Shown here in pieces: positions 40,707 to 55,984 of a stretch of 64,000 bases of DNA (position 1 is its first letter; every line of letters starts with the position of its first letter). Under the pieces are notes generated by a model. The model had not been told where the DNA came from. It saw only the letters and a list, made by a program, of their open reading frames with translations, and made no database searches. A program made the translations under genes and the position numbers. Source of the stretch: Epiperipatus broadwayi (Eukaryota > Onychophora > Udeonychophora > Euonychophora > Peripatidae); assembly GCA_028023455.1 (NCBI GenBank), contig JAQFVV010000185.1, positions 939,239-1,003,238 of the forward strand, in the 5' to 3' direction.

Positions 40707-41680
40707 CAACCAGTGAAAATCTTCATTTCAACACACACATACACACACACGCATATATATATATGTATTTTAATTTTTGTGTTTTTGTTGTATTATAATT
40801 TGAATATTTATTGGATGGAGCTCTATAAAATAAATTGTCACATTATTGTAAATGAAGACAAATAAATATCTGGAAAACCTGGTTTAATGTCTGAAATAAA
40901 ATTTATTTATTTTTAAATTGTATATTATCAATTTATTTAAGACTGATTATTATTTTACATTTTAATAAATTAACCTACATTTTAAGATTGTAATGACTTA
41001 ACAAAAATCAACAAAGGAAGTGATCATCAGATAAAACTAACCTTTGATATTGCTAATATTTAAGAACACTTTAATACATTTTAATTAGAACTTGTTAATC
41101 CTTTTAAATATTAATATACTTTGAAAATTGTTCAAGCATAACTAAAATCAACAAGATAATATATTCTGTTAAAAAAAGCAACAAAGATAAGTTACACAAA
41201 AAGCAGCAATTCATGATAATGTTTTTAATTGACGCTAGAATATATATATATTGTGACCTTTTATTTAGGTACCTGTATTAAATAATCCAAACTTTTAAAT
41301 CATAATAATATATCTGGCATGAAAAGATTAATGAGTGGCTTTCAATTAAGTCTGTTTTGGATGCACTAGGAAATTGCTTGACTGGAGATAAGATTTCAAA
41401 CCCAGTGTAGGTTTGAAACTAGGGATAAAACAACAATTTAAAAATATTGTTATTAATTGGGAGATAAATATATTGCTATTTTATTATTGTTGAATAATAA
41501 ATAAACAAATAAAATAAATTTATTAAATCTTGTAAAATAAATGGTTATAGTCAATTACTTAAGCATATTTTTTCTGTAGTGAAGCCAAAACTGACTTGCT
41601 TATTGTGAATAGTTATTAAAGATGAAGCCAGAAGGGTAATATTTATATATATTCACACCAAGATTATTGGTTTAATTGTC

Positions 41681-41780
41681 ACACAGTGCATTGGGATAAT
41701 ATATATATATATAATTTAACAATGTTGTAGACACAGTGCATTGGGATAATATATATATATATAATTTAACAATGTTGTAG
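41681..41780. repeat. Perfect 50-bp tandem duplication
   Basis: Two identical 50-base units begin ACACAGTGCATTGGGATAAT and each includes a short TA run. This is a very recent duplication in otherwise unremarkable DNA. Confidence 0.9.
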
Positions 41781-44700
41781 AGGGGTTGATTAAGAAAAGA
41801 AAGAACTAAACAACCACAGACTTCAACTCTGATCTTCTAAAATAAGAAGGAAAAAAGCTAAAAATCAGAAAATTTGGAAATCTAATTGAATGGGATTATA
41901 ATATATTGATATCTAAAAATGATTGAATAGAAAATCTCAGTCTTGCTGTCATTTTAAGCACCATCTCCATGACTGTATAGTTCCTAGGATTCATACTGGA
42001 GAAGGAAATGAAAGCCAAGGGGATAAGTCTTTATCTAAATAAATATTGCTTCAAACCCAGAAACTTTAAAGAAAAAGTAAGCTTTTGCTTGTATTTATTC
42101 ATATTTTTAAAATCTTTTCTTTACAAATGATGCACAAATTATTAATAGTTAAAATAGGGAGTTGATAATGTTTGTATTTTGCACCAATCTTATTGTCCGG
42201 CAGAACAATATTGTGCTTGTAAATTAAAATCTGAAGAAAAAAAATTCAAGATGATTTTGAAGACAAGTGTTATGATATATATATAGTAAAAAAAATAAAA
42301 AGTCATTTTTGAATCATCTAACTTTTAATAAAGTTAAAAAAAATAATTGCATGATTTTATTATCTATTCTCATCTGCTGATTTTTCCTAGCACCAATTTT
42401 GTGTAATGATAGAACTGAACAATTACAGATTCATTAAAAATGCTCAAGATATCGTACACGTAATTGGATAAATTATTTTTAATAGTGCTAAACAGTTATT
42501 ACTTTGTCAAGGGAAATATAATAAAATAAATCTTTACTTTTAAAATTTCACAGTAAAACGCGTATAAATAAGATTTTAAAAAATTGTCTGGTAACTGTTC
42601 CAATTACTTAAAGTGTTACAAATCATACCATGGAGGAAAGAATAAAATTAATAAAGAATTTTTAAAAGTTAAAATATGTTAATTGTAATAAAATTCTAAA
42701 GTCACTTTCAAAGAAAATTATCTGGATTAAAGCATAAATAAACTGCTTTTAGTTATATTCCACTTGAAACGTTTACATCTTGTCTCACTATGATAATAAT
42801 GAATAAATCAATAAATGTCTTTAAAAAGTTTGTTTTGAAGATTATAACAACCTATAAAGTTAGTAAGAAAAATTATCTAGAGAAAAATGGATAAACTGAT
42901 TTTAATTATGATACCCTTGAAGACATTTGAGTATTGCCTTATTATATTAGCATCAAATAAGATAATAAAATATATATGCATTATCTGGAATGTTTGCTTA
43001 TCATAATATCAGTTCTTATCATTTTAATTCACAAGGATGAACTAACTTGGATGAATAGTATACAATTTAATGGAAGAAAATGTTCTTTTATTTTTTTATT
43101 ATTGCTGTGTTAGTTTCTAATAATTATGTCATGTGTTATTTGGGAATTTTGTTTTTAAACATATATATTTTATTGTGGCATGAAATATATTAGGTTAAAG
43201 AAAAAATGTGTAAAATGTTTACATCTATTACATGTATTTTTATTTTTCAGTTAAGGGAAAACATGATATTATATATATCATTTATCTAGAGAGAGTGAGA
43301 GAAATATTTACTTCTCTCATATTTTAAAACAGATTTTAATGTCTATTATTAAAGAGTGAACATGCAGACATTTTGTCAAAGATATATTAGAATGACCGAA
43401 TTATTTTCTTATATAAAAGAAAATTTGACATAAGCCTTTTTTAATTTTGTAATTTTGTATAGAAATGAACTTGTCCACTTTGAATACAAATGCAGGTTGA
43501 TCCTTATTGCTTAAATACGTTGTGCTGTCTCTAACAAAAGTATAGTTGTCATTTTAAAATAATTAATGATCATTTGACACACACACATACACACACACAT
43601 ATATATATATATATATATTGGTTTGTCTATTGATACATTAATGTTTCTGCATTGTGAAATGTAATATGTATATATCCACTGTTATTGTTAGTGTTGTTTT
43701 ACCTTGCTATAATATTGAGAATGATTTGTGACAGTTTTTAGCTGATAGGATGTTCCAATAGAATGACATCCAATAGATTAATATTAATATTGAGCATGGG
43801 CTGATGGAGAATCATCTATTGCTGATTCCATGAGAGGAAAGTTTGGTAGAGGCTGAGTAGTAATTAATGCTTTTTAGCATAAATAATCCTAAAAGAAAGA
43901 ATATACATGGTCTGAATTCTATTTTTTTTATAATGAGGCAAAGCCCACATGTGTATACCCATAAAGAGGTAGTAGAATTAGCCATATTATTATACAATTG
44001 TCATGTTGTTTTTATAGAGCCACCTCCCTTTTAGTGGTAAATCCCTCATGATGATATAGAGTTAGTTTTTCCACCGTGTATGGTGAAGTATAGTTGTTCA
44101 AAATCATATGGCAAGGATAAAATAATGTTAGCTTTAGAAACACTGGTTGAGCTGTAGTGTTTGCCTAATTATAATAGTGCTTTATGATGTTGTAGGATCA
44201 TCATCAGTTATAGACAGACCAAACCCAAAACCTACTGGTAATTGTAGAACTTATAGATGTAAGAACAAGAGATGCACATGGACAGTGGGGATTTATCTTC
44301 ATCGAATAATGAGTTAACAATGGATTGGTAAGATCAGTTAAGTATTCAATAATTAGATTTTGGACGTAGGTAATGTTTTAGTGATGTATATGTGTATTTG
44401 ACTTTAGATGTCTGTTTCTACTTTAATACACCAAACCTATTCATCTCAAATTTTAATCACTTATTAATTGTGCAGAATATCATAATTGCCCTTATCATAT
44501 TCTGATAAAAGAAATGGCTTTGATATAATGCACTATCTTATAACTTTTCAATTCTAAATTTAAAATTTGTGCATGCCCTAAAGTCCTAAATATACTGTTG
44601 TTTTCATAATTTAAGTGCTAGTTCAGTTTCAATAAGGTTTCATTATCTTATTCTTTAAAATAGGCTAAATAGTAATAAGTAATACTTTGAATATCATTTT

Positions 44701-46125
44701 ATAAGCTGGTGGTATTGACTAAGAATATAGTCAGTGAGATACTAAGTATTTTTCCCATCCTGGAGTTTAATTTAATATATTGGTTTTATTTCATACCATG
44801 TCTTTGAATTAAAATTTGTAAATATTGTAAATAAAGTTTGTTGTGTTTAAAAATTGATTTAGTTGCCTGTAGTCTTATTGCTAATCACCATATATACACT
44901 ATTATTGTTATTGCTATCAACATATCAGAAGATTATATATTGAAATCATCATCAACCAATATAGTACCATTAACTATATGTTGTTATATCCTAATAATTT
45001 GGTTAAACCCTCTAATTTATTTGTACATCTAATGCATCATCATACAATAATCAAAATGTTAATAACTTAGAGTGCAGATTATTTTAAGTAATAGATAAAA
45101 AGATAAATATAATATTGATTTAATTGGTTTAGTTGAACCCGCAGAGCTATCATTTACTGATCTTGATCACATGGATTATAATTATTTGAGAAAAGAAATT
45201 TGTTAAGTGATTGTGTTTATTTATTAAAAAAAATATTTCTATTTCTTAAATATTAAAGTTATAAGAGTTATTGAGTTTATAAAGTTTATGTGTAACTGCT
45301 AAATATAGTTCTTAATTTGAGTTTATATTGAGAGCAGTTTTGTGTATTCTATTTGGGTAGTGGTAAAATCCCTCTCACTGACCCAAGTAAAATTTGTATA
45401 AGGATTTTGAGTGTTTGAACCCTGAGAAGAATTAGTTGTTAAGTTTCAAGGTAGAATTTAAATTTGTAGTAAAGTTTATTGCTAGTTATCTATGATAGTT
45501 GGACTTGACTTAGATTGCTTCCACTGTGTCATGAAAGTCAACTAAATTTTAGGATTTAAATTACTTCTTTTGTTGTAAAAAGTATAGCTTGTTTTAACTT
45601 CATGATAAATATTCTCGTTGTGTCAAGCTTGAAATCCCTATTTTTATTTAGCTTATCTTTTTAACTATTTAATACCATATTAGTTTATAGTTTAAGATTT
45701 CAGTCTCCATCATTAACATTGTTCTTCAATTTCATCTTGACTGTTCTTTTATTTATTCATTCTCATTTGACATTAATTCATTATCATAATTAATTAATCA
45801 TACATTAACTTTTATTCTTTTATCATCTTAACTATTCATTAACTCTTATTCTATCATCATCTTAATCATTCATTATTCTTATACATCTTCGTTCTTTTCT
45901 CTTCATTCTTAGACTCATTTCATTCCACTATTTAATTATTACTTTTTTCCATCATCCATTTAATTATCTACATCATAATTTACTTATCATTTCATTTATA
46001 AGTTTAATTTCATAATCATTCCAGAGATATAATTATTAATTATTTATTAGTATGCTGAATGTCAAATTTAACTCATCACCTTTTGTTTGTGTGGATTTGA
46101 AGGCTGGTTTGACCAGAAGTTATTA
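41781..46125. other. Intergenic sequence, no gene recognised
   Basis: CA/TA compound microsatellites occur near 43579-43619. 45720-46020 is pyrimidine-rich with many TCATT and TTCAT words, a degenerate simple repeat. 43650-45600 has more G than average on this strand but no conserved frame. No paired long repeats were seen. Confidence 0.4.
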
Positions 46126-46129
46126 TCTT

Positions 46130-48636
46130 TATTAGTCACCTTGTGATCTTCTTTAGATCTATAATTTCATGCTAGTTTTATTCAATACAGAAGTCATTTT
46201 GTTAGTTTTACATTTTTGTTTCTTTATGCTTATATTCTTGATAATGAGAGTATGATAGTGTAATGATATATAAATATGCCATTACATTAATTTAAAATAA
46301 AAATTTTAAATTCGCAAATAAAAATAAGTTCAGATATAAAAGCTAAAAAAATTAAAGAGTTGTTAAACATGTATATGTATATATATTCGCACAGATGCAA
46401 AACTTTAAAAATTATTTCTTTTTTTTTAATAAATAAAAAAAAGTTTGAATGTATTTTTTTTTATATAAAAAAAGTACAAGATGTAAAGATAAAATATTTT
46501 GTAAAAAGATTTATATATTTTGTAAATGGAAATGATTGTTTATGAATTATTGAAAACCAAACTAGCCCTTGGGGCTCTTATATAATTAAAAAGTCAGAGG
46601 AAAGATATAGATAAGAGAATGAAAAGAATTAGCTTGTCCAATATAGAAGCAGCAATAAAGAACCGGACCATAACAAAAAAATGAAACAGTGATCCTATTG
46701 TTCGTTGAATCCAAAGGATGAGTATAAAAGGAAAAATATTGAGTTCCAGACAGTGGCAGCTTGATTGTTTTTGAGGGGTGTGATAGGATGCACATATCAC
46801 CCTTTCTCTCTATTTTTAAAAAATGAAATGACTGTGATTCCGAAATGAAATTAGCTAAGATCGCCTCCATAACATCAGACTGGTCTTCCAATGGGGACAT
46901 GGTGGGGATTGGCACCAAGAACTGTGACTCTTCTATTGTAAGCTATTGAACTGAACAATTTTAAAATTTAAAAATAATTAAGAACTTTCATTCAAAGTTT
47001 TAAGATTCAGCTAACCTAAATTTAAAAATGAACTCTTATCTGATTTTCAAATTGACAATTAATGTTTAAATTATATATATCTGACTTATGTTTCAAATTA
47101 ATTATAAATGTTTAATTTTTACATATTTGCTTGCTAAAAAAAATCATTTCCATTTTATTATTTTTTATTTGTATCAATATTTATTGTTTGAATTTTAAAT
47201 ACATTAAATTTAAGTTGGGCATAGACGCTTGCATAGATTCGTTCACATTTAATTACGTTTTTGTTTTCATATATGATTAAAATATATAGACATTCGGTAA
47301 ATAATGATATCTTACATTGAATATTTAAAATGTATTTATTTGGATGTCTTGTTAGTTATTGGTGTTAATGTGGCATCTTATGATGAATGCCATTGGGTTT
47401 CTAGTGAATTCCCTCTGCAATTACATCAATAATTTTATATTTTGATCATGTATGTTTATGTTGAAATGTTTTTGAGTGTGTAATCTGTGTAGTCGATTTA
47501 TGCTCAACATTAAACAACAAACTTTTATAAAATCCATCTGTGCGAATTTATATAAATGTTAAATTTAAGTCGGGCATGAATGGCTATATAGATTTGTAAA
47601 GTTATATTAATTAATTAGAGGAGGGTAATCTTGAGTTATTTGTTTCGTAGTTAAATTGGGTCAATGGATTGGATATATCGGTGTAAGTAGTAGATGTAGT
47701 ATGAGGTTCACTATGTGCAGAATCTCTGTATACACTGCATAAACCCCTTTGCCCATGGATGGGATTGCAAGCCGGCACAAAGGACAGCAGTCCCTTTCTA
47801 TGGAGTTTTTATTTTTTGTTCTTTTTGCCATACAGATGTAACATTCCTGTATTTGACAAGAGTCAATGTCTTCTCTAACTATACTGTTCAGATGTACATT
47901 CCTAACAGTATAGTATATTAGTGCTGTTGTATTTTCATGCTACATTGAATACATCAATGTATCAGATGGATTGACGCTGGTTTGACTGTGAACTTTTGGC
48001 CTAAGGTTAAATAAGGGATAGAATATTTTCTTTTCAAATGCAAATCTATGTAGTCTATTCATACTTGATGATCTTAATAAAAAATATTAAATTCATTTAT
48101 ACTCAACAATCTTAAAATAGGTATAAATTTCATATGTGTGGATGATTTAAAATTTAAAATAATAATTTAAATTAAAAATTAATATTAAAACCTAAATAAT
48201 AAATGTTATTTCTCAAATTTAAAATAATTATATATGTGCATAAATAAATATTGTTTGTGTGTTAATTACTGGTAGTGGCTTTTATTTTTTTATATTTAAG
48301 ATATAAATTAAAGATATATATTATTATCTCTGTGTCTCCACTGAGCTAGAGACAATGGGCTAACGGTCTAAATATAAAATAAAGTGGGATCTTAACAGCA
48401 CGTATCTGCCTACTTTATAAATTTTCTATGTTCAAATGCCTAAATGGCACCCCTGTAGTGCAGATTATGGTAAGATTCGATCTTCACTTTCTTTTGGATC
48501 GTTACCTTGTGATCTTCTTTAGATCAATAATTTCATGCTACTTTTATTCAATACAGAAATCATTTAGTTAGTTTTATATTTTTGTTTCTTTATGCTTATA
48601 TTCTTGATAATGAGAGTATGATAGGTTGCATAGGAG
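46130..48636. repeat. Direct repeat pair ~140 bp, 2.35 kb apart
   Basis: 46130-46265 and 48500-48630 share TTGTGATCTTCTTTAGATC, then TTTATTCAATACAGAA, then TTTCTTTATGCTTATATTCT and TGATAATGAGAGTATGATAG, at roughly 95% identity by eye. The interior has no recognisable retroelement gene. It holds one protein-like minus-strand frame (46586-46918) without a known domain. Either LTR remnants of an eroded element or two copies of a dispersed repeat would explain it. Confidence 0.45.
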
Positions 48637-48699
48637 AATTTAGTCACTAAAATGTGTGGCAAGATTCGTTTATGACCAGTTAGACCAGTGAGAAAGAGA

Positions 48700-50090
48700 A
48701 AGAATATAAGAGTATTTTAAAGTGATCAGTTAAGAAAATCAAATATCTGAAATTCTGTAAAATAGTCATAAAAGAATTAAAATAATATAATAAAATAATA
48801 TAATAAAATATGATGTTAATTAATAAAAAGAGATACAAAAATGAACTAATGGATCAAAAATATAAGACATCATACTCATCTTAGAAGACCTGTTGGTTTA
48901 GAATAAGGTAAAAAGATGGAACTAATCCTAAAAAAAGAGGTGACCTCATGAAACATAAAAGGAATCATAAAACAATTGTTTGTAATAAAAATAATGAGGT
49001 AAATTAGTCACTACAATTATTATATCTTTTGAACTGCTAAGCATTTGGAATAAATAGATAAGACATGCAGTTAAATCTATGAAGAAAGGAAAAGTTCCAA
49101 GAAATGATAAATATATTATTGATATCTTAAAAAGAGTAGCTGAAAACTATAAATATCTAAATGATAAAAAAGTAAATGATGATTAGAAGACTACAATAAT
49201 AACATTGATATTTAAAAATGATGATCAAGAAGACTTTAAAATGACAGACCTAAAATTCTATACAAAATCTTTTACTGAGATAATTATATCTTATTGTAAT
49301 AAACTTTGAATTTAAACCAACCATTAAGCAGGATTTAATAATGATTTGTCACAAAGAACTATATGCAAATATTGAGTGAAGTTATTAAGATGTCGAATGA
49401 ATAGAAGTTGTCATTATGCTTAAGATTAATAAATTACACAAATATATTTGATTCTATAGCATTTCTGCTATTATTAAGGCTTTGGATTATAAAGTTGTAG
49501 AGGGAATTATCAGATAAAAATAAAAAAGTAAGACTATAAATAAATTCTAAAAGAAACTAATGAAATATTCAATGGACTTTCTCAAAAGAAGAAAATAACA
49601 ATTGATATTTTTATATTGAAAGAAATTAGTAACTACAAGTAACTTAGCCAGATTATTAATACAGATAAAATACAATTGATACATTTAATCATAAAATTAA
49701 ATTTGGAGTGTTTTTGATAGAAATAACTCAAATATTAAAATATGTCCCTGGTTTGAAAAGAGAGATTTTCATACTGGTTCTTATATATGGATTTAAAACT
49801 TGGTTATATCACAGAAGATCTGTTCTGGTAGTAACAATAATGGATGAAAACAGATATTACTATCACTAAAAAATTAAAAGACTAAAACAGACTTAAGATA
49901 AATATAATTTTTAAAAAGATTATAATAGACAGATAGTTGAAGTCTGAAAATGGATATCTAGATATTTAAAAGATCTAGAACAAGCTAATTGTGATATATA
50001 CAGATGCAATAAGAAAGTTTATGGATGTGATATGGAAAAGAAAAGCTATATAGCAGAAAAAACTGGATTGGGCATGAACAGTTTTTTATT
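48700..50090 (+). pseudogene. Ancient RTE-clade LINE, heavily decayed
   Basis: The order of RTE landmarks is kept although the frame is broken many times. A block like RHAVKSMKKGKVPRND lies near 49060-49115, matching RHAIKFMKKGKAPDND of the copy at 7083-7496. A diverged middle follows. NYK, stop, LSQIINTD lies near 49632-49668, matching NSYKYLGQIINTD of the minus-strand copy. A GWSSF-like area and a degraded WTL region follow. No catalytic motif survives. Divergence is far greater than in the two inverted copies, so RTE activity here spans a long time. Confidence 0.6.
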
Positions 50091-50104
50091 CTATAGTGGC
50101 TAAA

Positions 50105-51020
50105 ATATTTGAATATAAGTATAATTTATATGCTTGGAGTTTAGATGTAATTATAGGGGACTTGAAACCAGAATTTTGAGCTTCCTTTAGCTATGCACTT
50201 TATTTCATAAAACTAATACACATGACTACACATATGTAACAAGTTCAATGATATCGAATATAAATATTTTGTGGTGAACTGGCACTCATCAGTTAGTACA
50301 GATTATCATCTCCCACACACACACACACACACACACTATATATATATATATAAGCAGTGCTTGATTTATATTAATATAGCATACCTTCAAACTTTATGGA
50401 CATGCTTCAATCTACTCCACTTTCCAACTCCTCAGCCATTCATTCAAATTGATAATCTGATGATGGAATGCCCAAATACCTTGTTGATGATAATTACTGG
50501 CATGCCCATGTTGAATTTAGGTCACTATGACTCCTTATATATAGGATCTTCTCCATTTAAATACACAGAAAAAGAATGGGCAGAATACAGACAGAATTTG
50601 TTATATTTGAAGAGAAGTATAATTTATATACTTAGGAGTTTAGATGTAATTATAGGGATTTGAATATAGATTGGTAGCTGCCATTAGCTATCCATTCTAT
50701 CTCATACAACTAATACTCATGACCAAATACATTTGAAAAAAATAAATAATCTGCAATATACATATTTTGTGCTAAACCAGCACTCATCAGTTGGTCCATA
50801 TTATTATCTCTACACACCCATATAATCATTGCTCAGTTTATATTAATATAGCCAATCTTCAAAATTTATCAACAGGTTTCAATCTACTTCACTCTCCAAC
50901 TCTTCAGCCATCTATATTATTGAAAATCTGATAATGGAATGCCCAAATCCCTTGTTGATACTAATATTATTGCAATACCCAATTTGATTTTAAGATCACA
51001 GGAGGGGTCAGATTGGCATC
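50105..51020 (-). repeat. Tandem pair of family A SINE-like units, period ~500 bp
   Basis: Unit 1 (about 50105-50600) and unit 2 (about 50605-51020) both contain an AAGTATAATTTATATNCTT block (offset ~498). They also share GCACTCATCAGTTNGT, a CAATCTACTCCACT-like block and ATGGAATGCCCAAAT. Read on the minus strand they show TAGCTAAAGGAAGC and GGTTTCAAGTCCCC (unit 1), which resemble A and B boxes. A CA/TA tract lies in unit 1 at 50312-50352. The frame at 50271-50663 is a by-product. Confidence 0.55.
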
Positions 51021-51044
51021 AAGTCAAATGGACAATAATTTTGG

Positions 51045-51290
51045 CATCAACAAAGGATTTGGGAATCCATTCTCAGAATTTCAATGTTATGGATGACTGA
51101 AGTATTTGAAGGTTGGAGTATATTGAAGCCTGTACAGTAAATTTTGAAGATTGTTAACATGAAATACATTTATTGGATATTATTTATCTTTTTCACGAGT
51201 GCAATTATGTATATCAGTTGTATAAGATAAAGTGGATAGCTAAAGGGAGCATGGAAATCTGTATTCAAATACCTATAATTAATTTAACAA
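51045..51290 (+). repeat. Family A SINE-like copy, opposite to its neighbours
   Basis: It contains GGATTTGGGAATCCATTCTC, GAAGCCTGTACAGTAAA and a TTTATCTTTTTCACGAG block, then TAGCTAAAGGGAGC and TATTCAAATACC. It is the plus-strand form of the preceding units, so 50105-51290 ends in an inverted repeat. Confidence 0.5.
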
Positions 51291-51299
51291 ATATTGCAA

Positions 51300-53127
51300 C
51301 TAAATAATTTTATATCTTTCATATATCTGACCATATATTAAGATTTTAATCGAAGACAAAATCAGATGACTAGGCAACATGATATCATTATCAGTGAAAG
51401 TGTGAATATCCACCGATCTTAATATAATGTTTAAAAAGACAGTATAAATCTTGATGAGTTCTTTACATCATTTGATGAACAAACAGCTTATATAAATTTT
51501 ATTGGTAGATATAAAAATTAATTTTGTATATGAATGATTATGCAACAGGATAATGAAATATTTCAGAGTTGTCCAGTTATTTGTCAAATGTAATGATGTT
51601 TGTTGGTTAAATTGTAAATGTGATGATAGTAGTTCAGTAAGTTTTCAATGATGTATGCAAAATGGTAATATATTTTTTAAAAGGAAACTTACACCAAAAC
51701 GTGTTTATAGAAAAACTAAAATAAATCTTAATTTTTCGTGATTATAGAAGTTGTTTTTTTTTTAAAAAAATAAATGAAAGATTTTATTTCTTTTGCTTGT
51801 AAAAGTTTTTTATTTTTTTAAATGCTTTCTAAAGAAAACAATGTTGTAATCAATTTTTAAGGTGCACAAATTCCTTTCAGTTATTAAACAATTGTGACAT
51901 TGTTATTATGTTCTGTTTTAAAATTAGAATATGAATAATTATGAAGACAGATGCAAATATTAAACCGTTAAAATAATTTATATATAAAATTCTTTATAAA
52001 TAATGGTATTATTTAAAGTGCATTAAAAACAATTTTTAAATTTAAATATGAATAATTACAAAAAATAACTGAACACTAAAATGTTAAAAGTAAAGTATAT
52101 AAAAAATATTTTTTATAAGAAATGCTTTTATTTACTGTGCATTAAAAAACCATAATTGGTTTCTTTAATCACAATTGGGGTTTTTATATTGTACAGTATG
52201 AAGTGTCCGGAGTGAACCTGAGGTGGACAGTCAACACCATCCCCAAGTCAATGACAAGTATAATTTAAATATAAAATAAATAATGAATAAAATGAATATG
52301 AATGATATAAGAATGTGAGATCAGCAAAAACAAAGACAAAATATAAGTTCACCAGCATTATAAAATAGAAGAATAAATAAATCAACAGTCAACCTTGTGA
52401 ACGGATTTGAAAGTGATCCATTATAGGTCAAGCTTGGGATAAACTACATAATAATTTGAATGCATGAACCTATGTGATAATCCATCAAAATATAACAATT
52501 AAAAATATTGCTGGGATAGAGAAATATGCTGATCATCATCAATGCCCTCTGGCCACTTAGTATCTGTTCTGTACTGGCCAACTATAAACATAATTCCTAA
52601 TTTTAAATAAAAAAAATGTAATGCATTGCCTTTAAAGGATATCGTCTTGCACCATCCAGCATTAGAGATGTAATGAAATCATCAACTGGATGTCCACAAG
52701 ACTAAACATATACTCCAATCCATATAACTGTTCATTATGCAAATCCATCTCAGCCAAGAAGACCTTTATAGCAGTTACTGTGAACAAGAGATAATACTAA
52801 TATATAATGTTTTAAACCTATTTTAGGATTTAATAAATTTATTGGAATAACTTAATAAAATATAAATTTATTAATAACAATAAAATTAAATTAAGGGTTG
52901 TTGAGTATGCTGTATATTCAGCATTCTTATTTTGATTAGAATACAAAAAATATAAGTTTTCACATTGTGATTTCTAAATATCTCAATAGGTTTACATAAA
53001 ACAACTATATATCAGCACACAAATGTGCCTATATAATATAAAACAAGCACATTTGAATTGTCATAGATTTATAAAAACAATTTATTTTAATAATTCATAA
53101 AGTATGATTAATTTTAACACACACATG

Positions 53128-53161
<34 letters not shown>

Positions 53162-54139
53162 AGCACAGATGTGCAGTATAATAATTTAAAATTAACTTCT
53201 TTGAATTGTCATAAAGAATCGATTACATAGATAATTAATTTTAACATATATATGTATACACATTGAAATGTGTATACACACTTATATTTATATCCTATAA
53301 CATTTCATTTGTAAAAAATAATAAACTTATTAAACTATATTATCATTTCACAAGACATAATTAATCTCCTGTTGAAAACATACATAAACTACACACCTAA
53401 GGGTATATTATTATTATCCACCTACAAATCAAAATTATTAGTGCATTTTAAGTAAAAAAAAAAAAATTTTATTTCTCTGAAAATTCTTCATAAAAGTTTT
53501 TTTCTTTTTTTCCAAGGTACTTTTAATTGTAAACATGTAGAAAAAGGTTACTAAAAAACTTTTTTAAAAAACTCTTTTTTTTTTTTTTTTCTTTCACAAT
53601 ATTTTATGATCAAAACTGGAATAAATCCTTTATAAATGTTAATGGGCAGAAATCGTTGGGAAACCAAATTATCATTTGCTCTTATTTTTTTTATTTTAAA
53701 TGGCTATTATAGTTACCAGTAATTTCCTTTCAAAACTGATAAATATTTAACTTTAAAAGTGTTTAACATAATCTCATTTTTCAATAGACATATTCACCAG
53801 CTAATTTCTTCCATCCATACTTGGTATCATCCTTCAAGAAATAAATATCAACAGGGACAGTCTTTATATGACAGGAGGTAATTATATGTTTATGTATCTT
53901 TGCATATCAATAAAACTGTGTAATATAAACTGTAGTTTTTTCAGTAAACTGACTATTTACTGGAACCTCTTAGTAAACTGGTCCATTCTAAAACAGTAGC
54001 CTAACTTATTGACACATTCAATAAAGAGATAAATCAGGTGACTGTTTCCAATTGGTCAGCTCATTCTGTCTCTATCACTTGGTAGATTTTAGGCCATCAA
54101 GTACACACACATACATATACACTATGAAACACAAAACAA
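51300..54139. other. Intergenic sequence with scattered repeat relics
   Basis: About 53000-53420 resembles 4680-4990 (both have AATAATTCATAAAGTATG). A compound CA/TA tract sits at 53118-53161. Poly-A and poly-T runs lie at 53450-53600. A less AT-rich patch at 52190-52790 holds no conserved frame. Confidence 0.4.
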
Positions 54140-55252
<1,113 letters not shown>

Positions 55253-55507
55253 TAACATTTGTAATACAAGCTTGTTAAATTAGGTCATGTGATATATGAC
55301 TTGATTTCTTTGTAATATATATATATATATATAATTATTCAAAACAATACAATAATTAATAAAGTAAAACAATATTTTAAAAAAAAGACAAATATATACC
55401 AATTTAATAGAAGTACTTTCAACTATCTATGTAGTCGTTGTCAACTAGATTCAAATTGTATTAGAAAAAACCGTTACAAATGTAAACAAAAAGTAATATG
55501 TCATACA

Positions 55508-55894
55508 TCAATTTTCCCACAATTCATTAATTTTTATATCGGCAGCCTGTCTGTTAATCAACTGTTGCTTTTCACTTTTTATTAACATAGCTTCTTTAAT
55601 TTTGCGTTTATTATTATTTTTTTCAATACACAAAATCTTAACTTTATTAAAATCAAAATCAAAATCATAATTACATGTTACATTATGATCAAAAAATACT
55701 GATGGTGATACATCATCATTTCTAACATTCTCTTGTCTTGATTTTTGCACTCGTTTATATAACAACAAATGCTCCTTTGATCTTTTCTCCAATGTACATC
55801 GAGATTCCCCAATATATGCCTTTCCACAAACACATAGCCATTTATATATTGCACAACTTTGATTTAAAATACTACACCTATTTTTTGAATTATT
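55508..55894 (-). pseudogene. PLE GIY-YIG endonuclease domain, longest fragment in the window
   Basis: An open frame of ~129 codons on the minus strand has no start of its own. In order: NSKNRCSILNQSCAIYKWLC (linker and the GIY-like strand with two Cys), CGKAYIGES (YIG strand), then RCTLEKRSKEH, with the conserved Arg and the closing His, where the domain's helix begins. It continues with SPSVFFDH, FNKVKILCIE, KRKIKEAM (helix Glu) and the INRQ tail, ending LWEN and a stop. This is the endonuclease typical of Penelope-like retroelements. The upstream reverse transcriptase is absent, so it is a 5'-truncated copy. The domain itself looks intact enough to confirm the family. Confidence 0.75.
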
Positions 55895-55984
55895 TATTAA
55901 TCTATTTAAATGTAAGAAATCTATTTAAATGTAAGAAATGATTTAAATCTATTTAAATGTATATCAAAATGTTTAAATGTAAGA

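Noticed and set aside
46586-46918. 110-codon minus-strand frame with normal-looking composition
   Set aside because: No domain recognised and no flanking splice sites or other exons. Kept only as a note inside the direct-repeat region.
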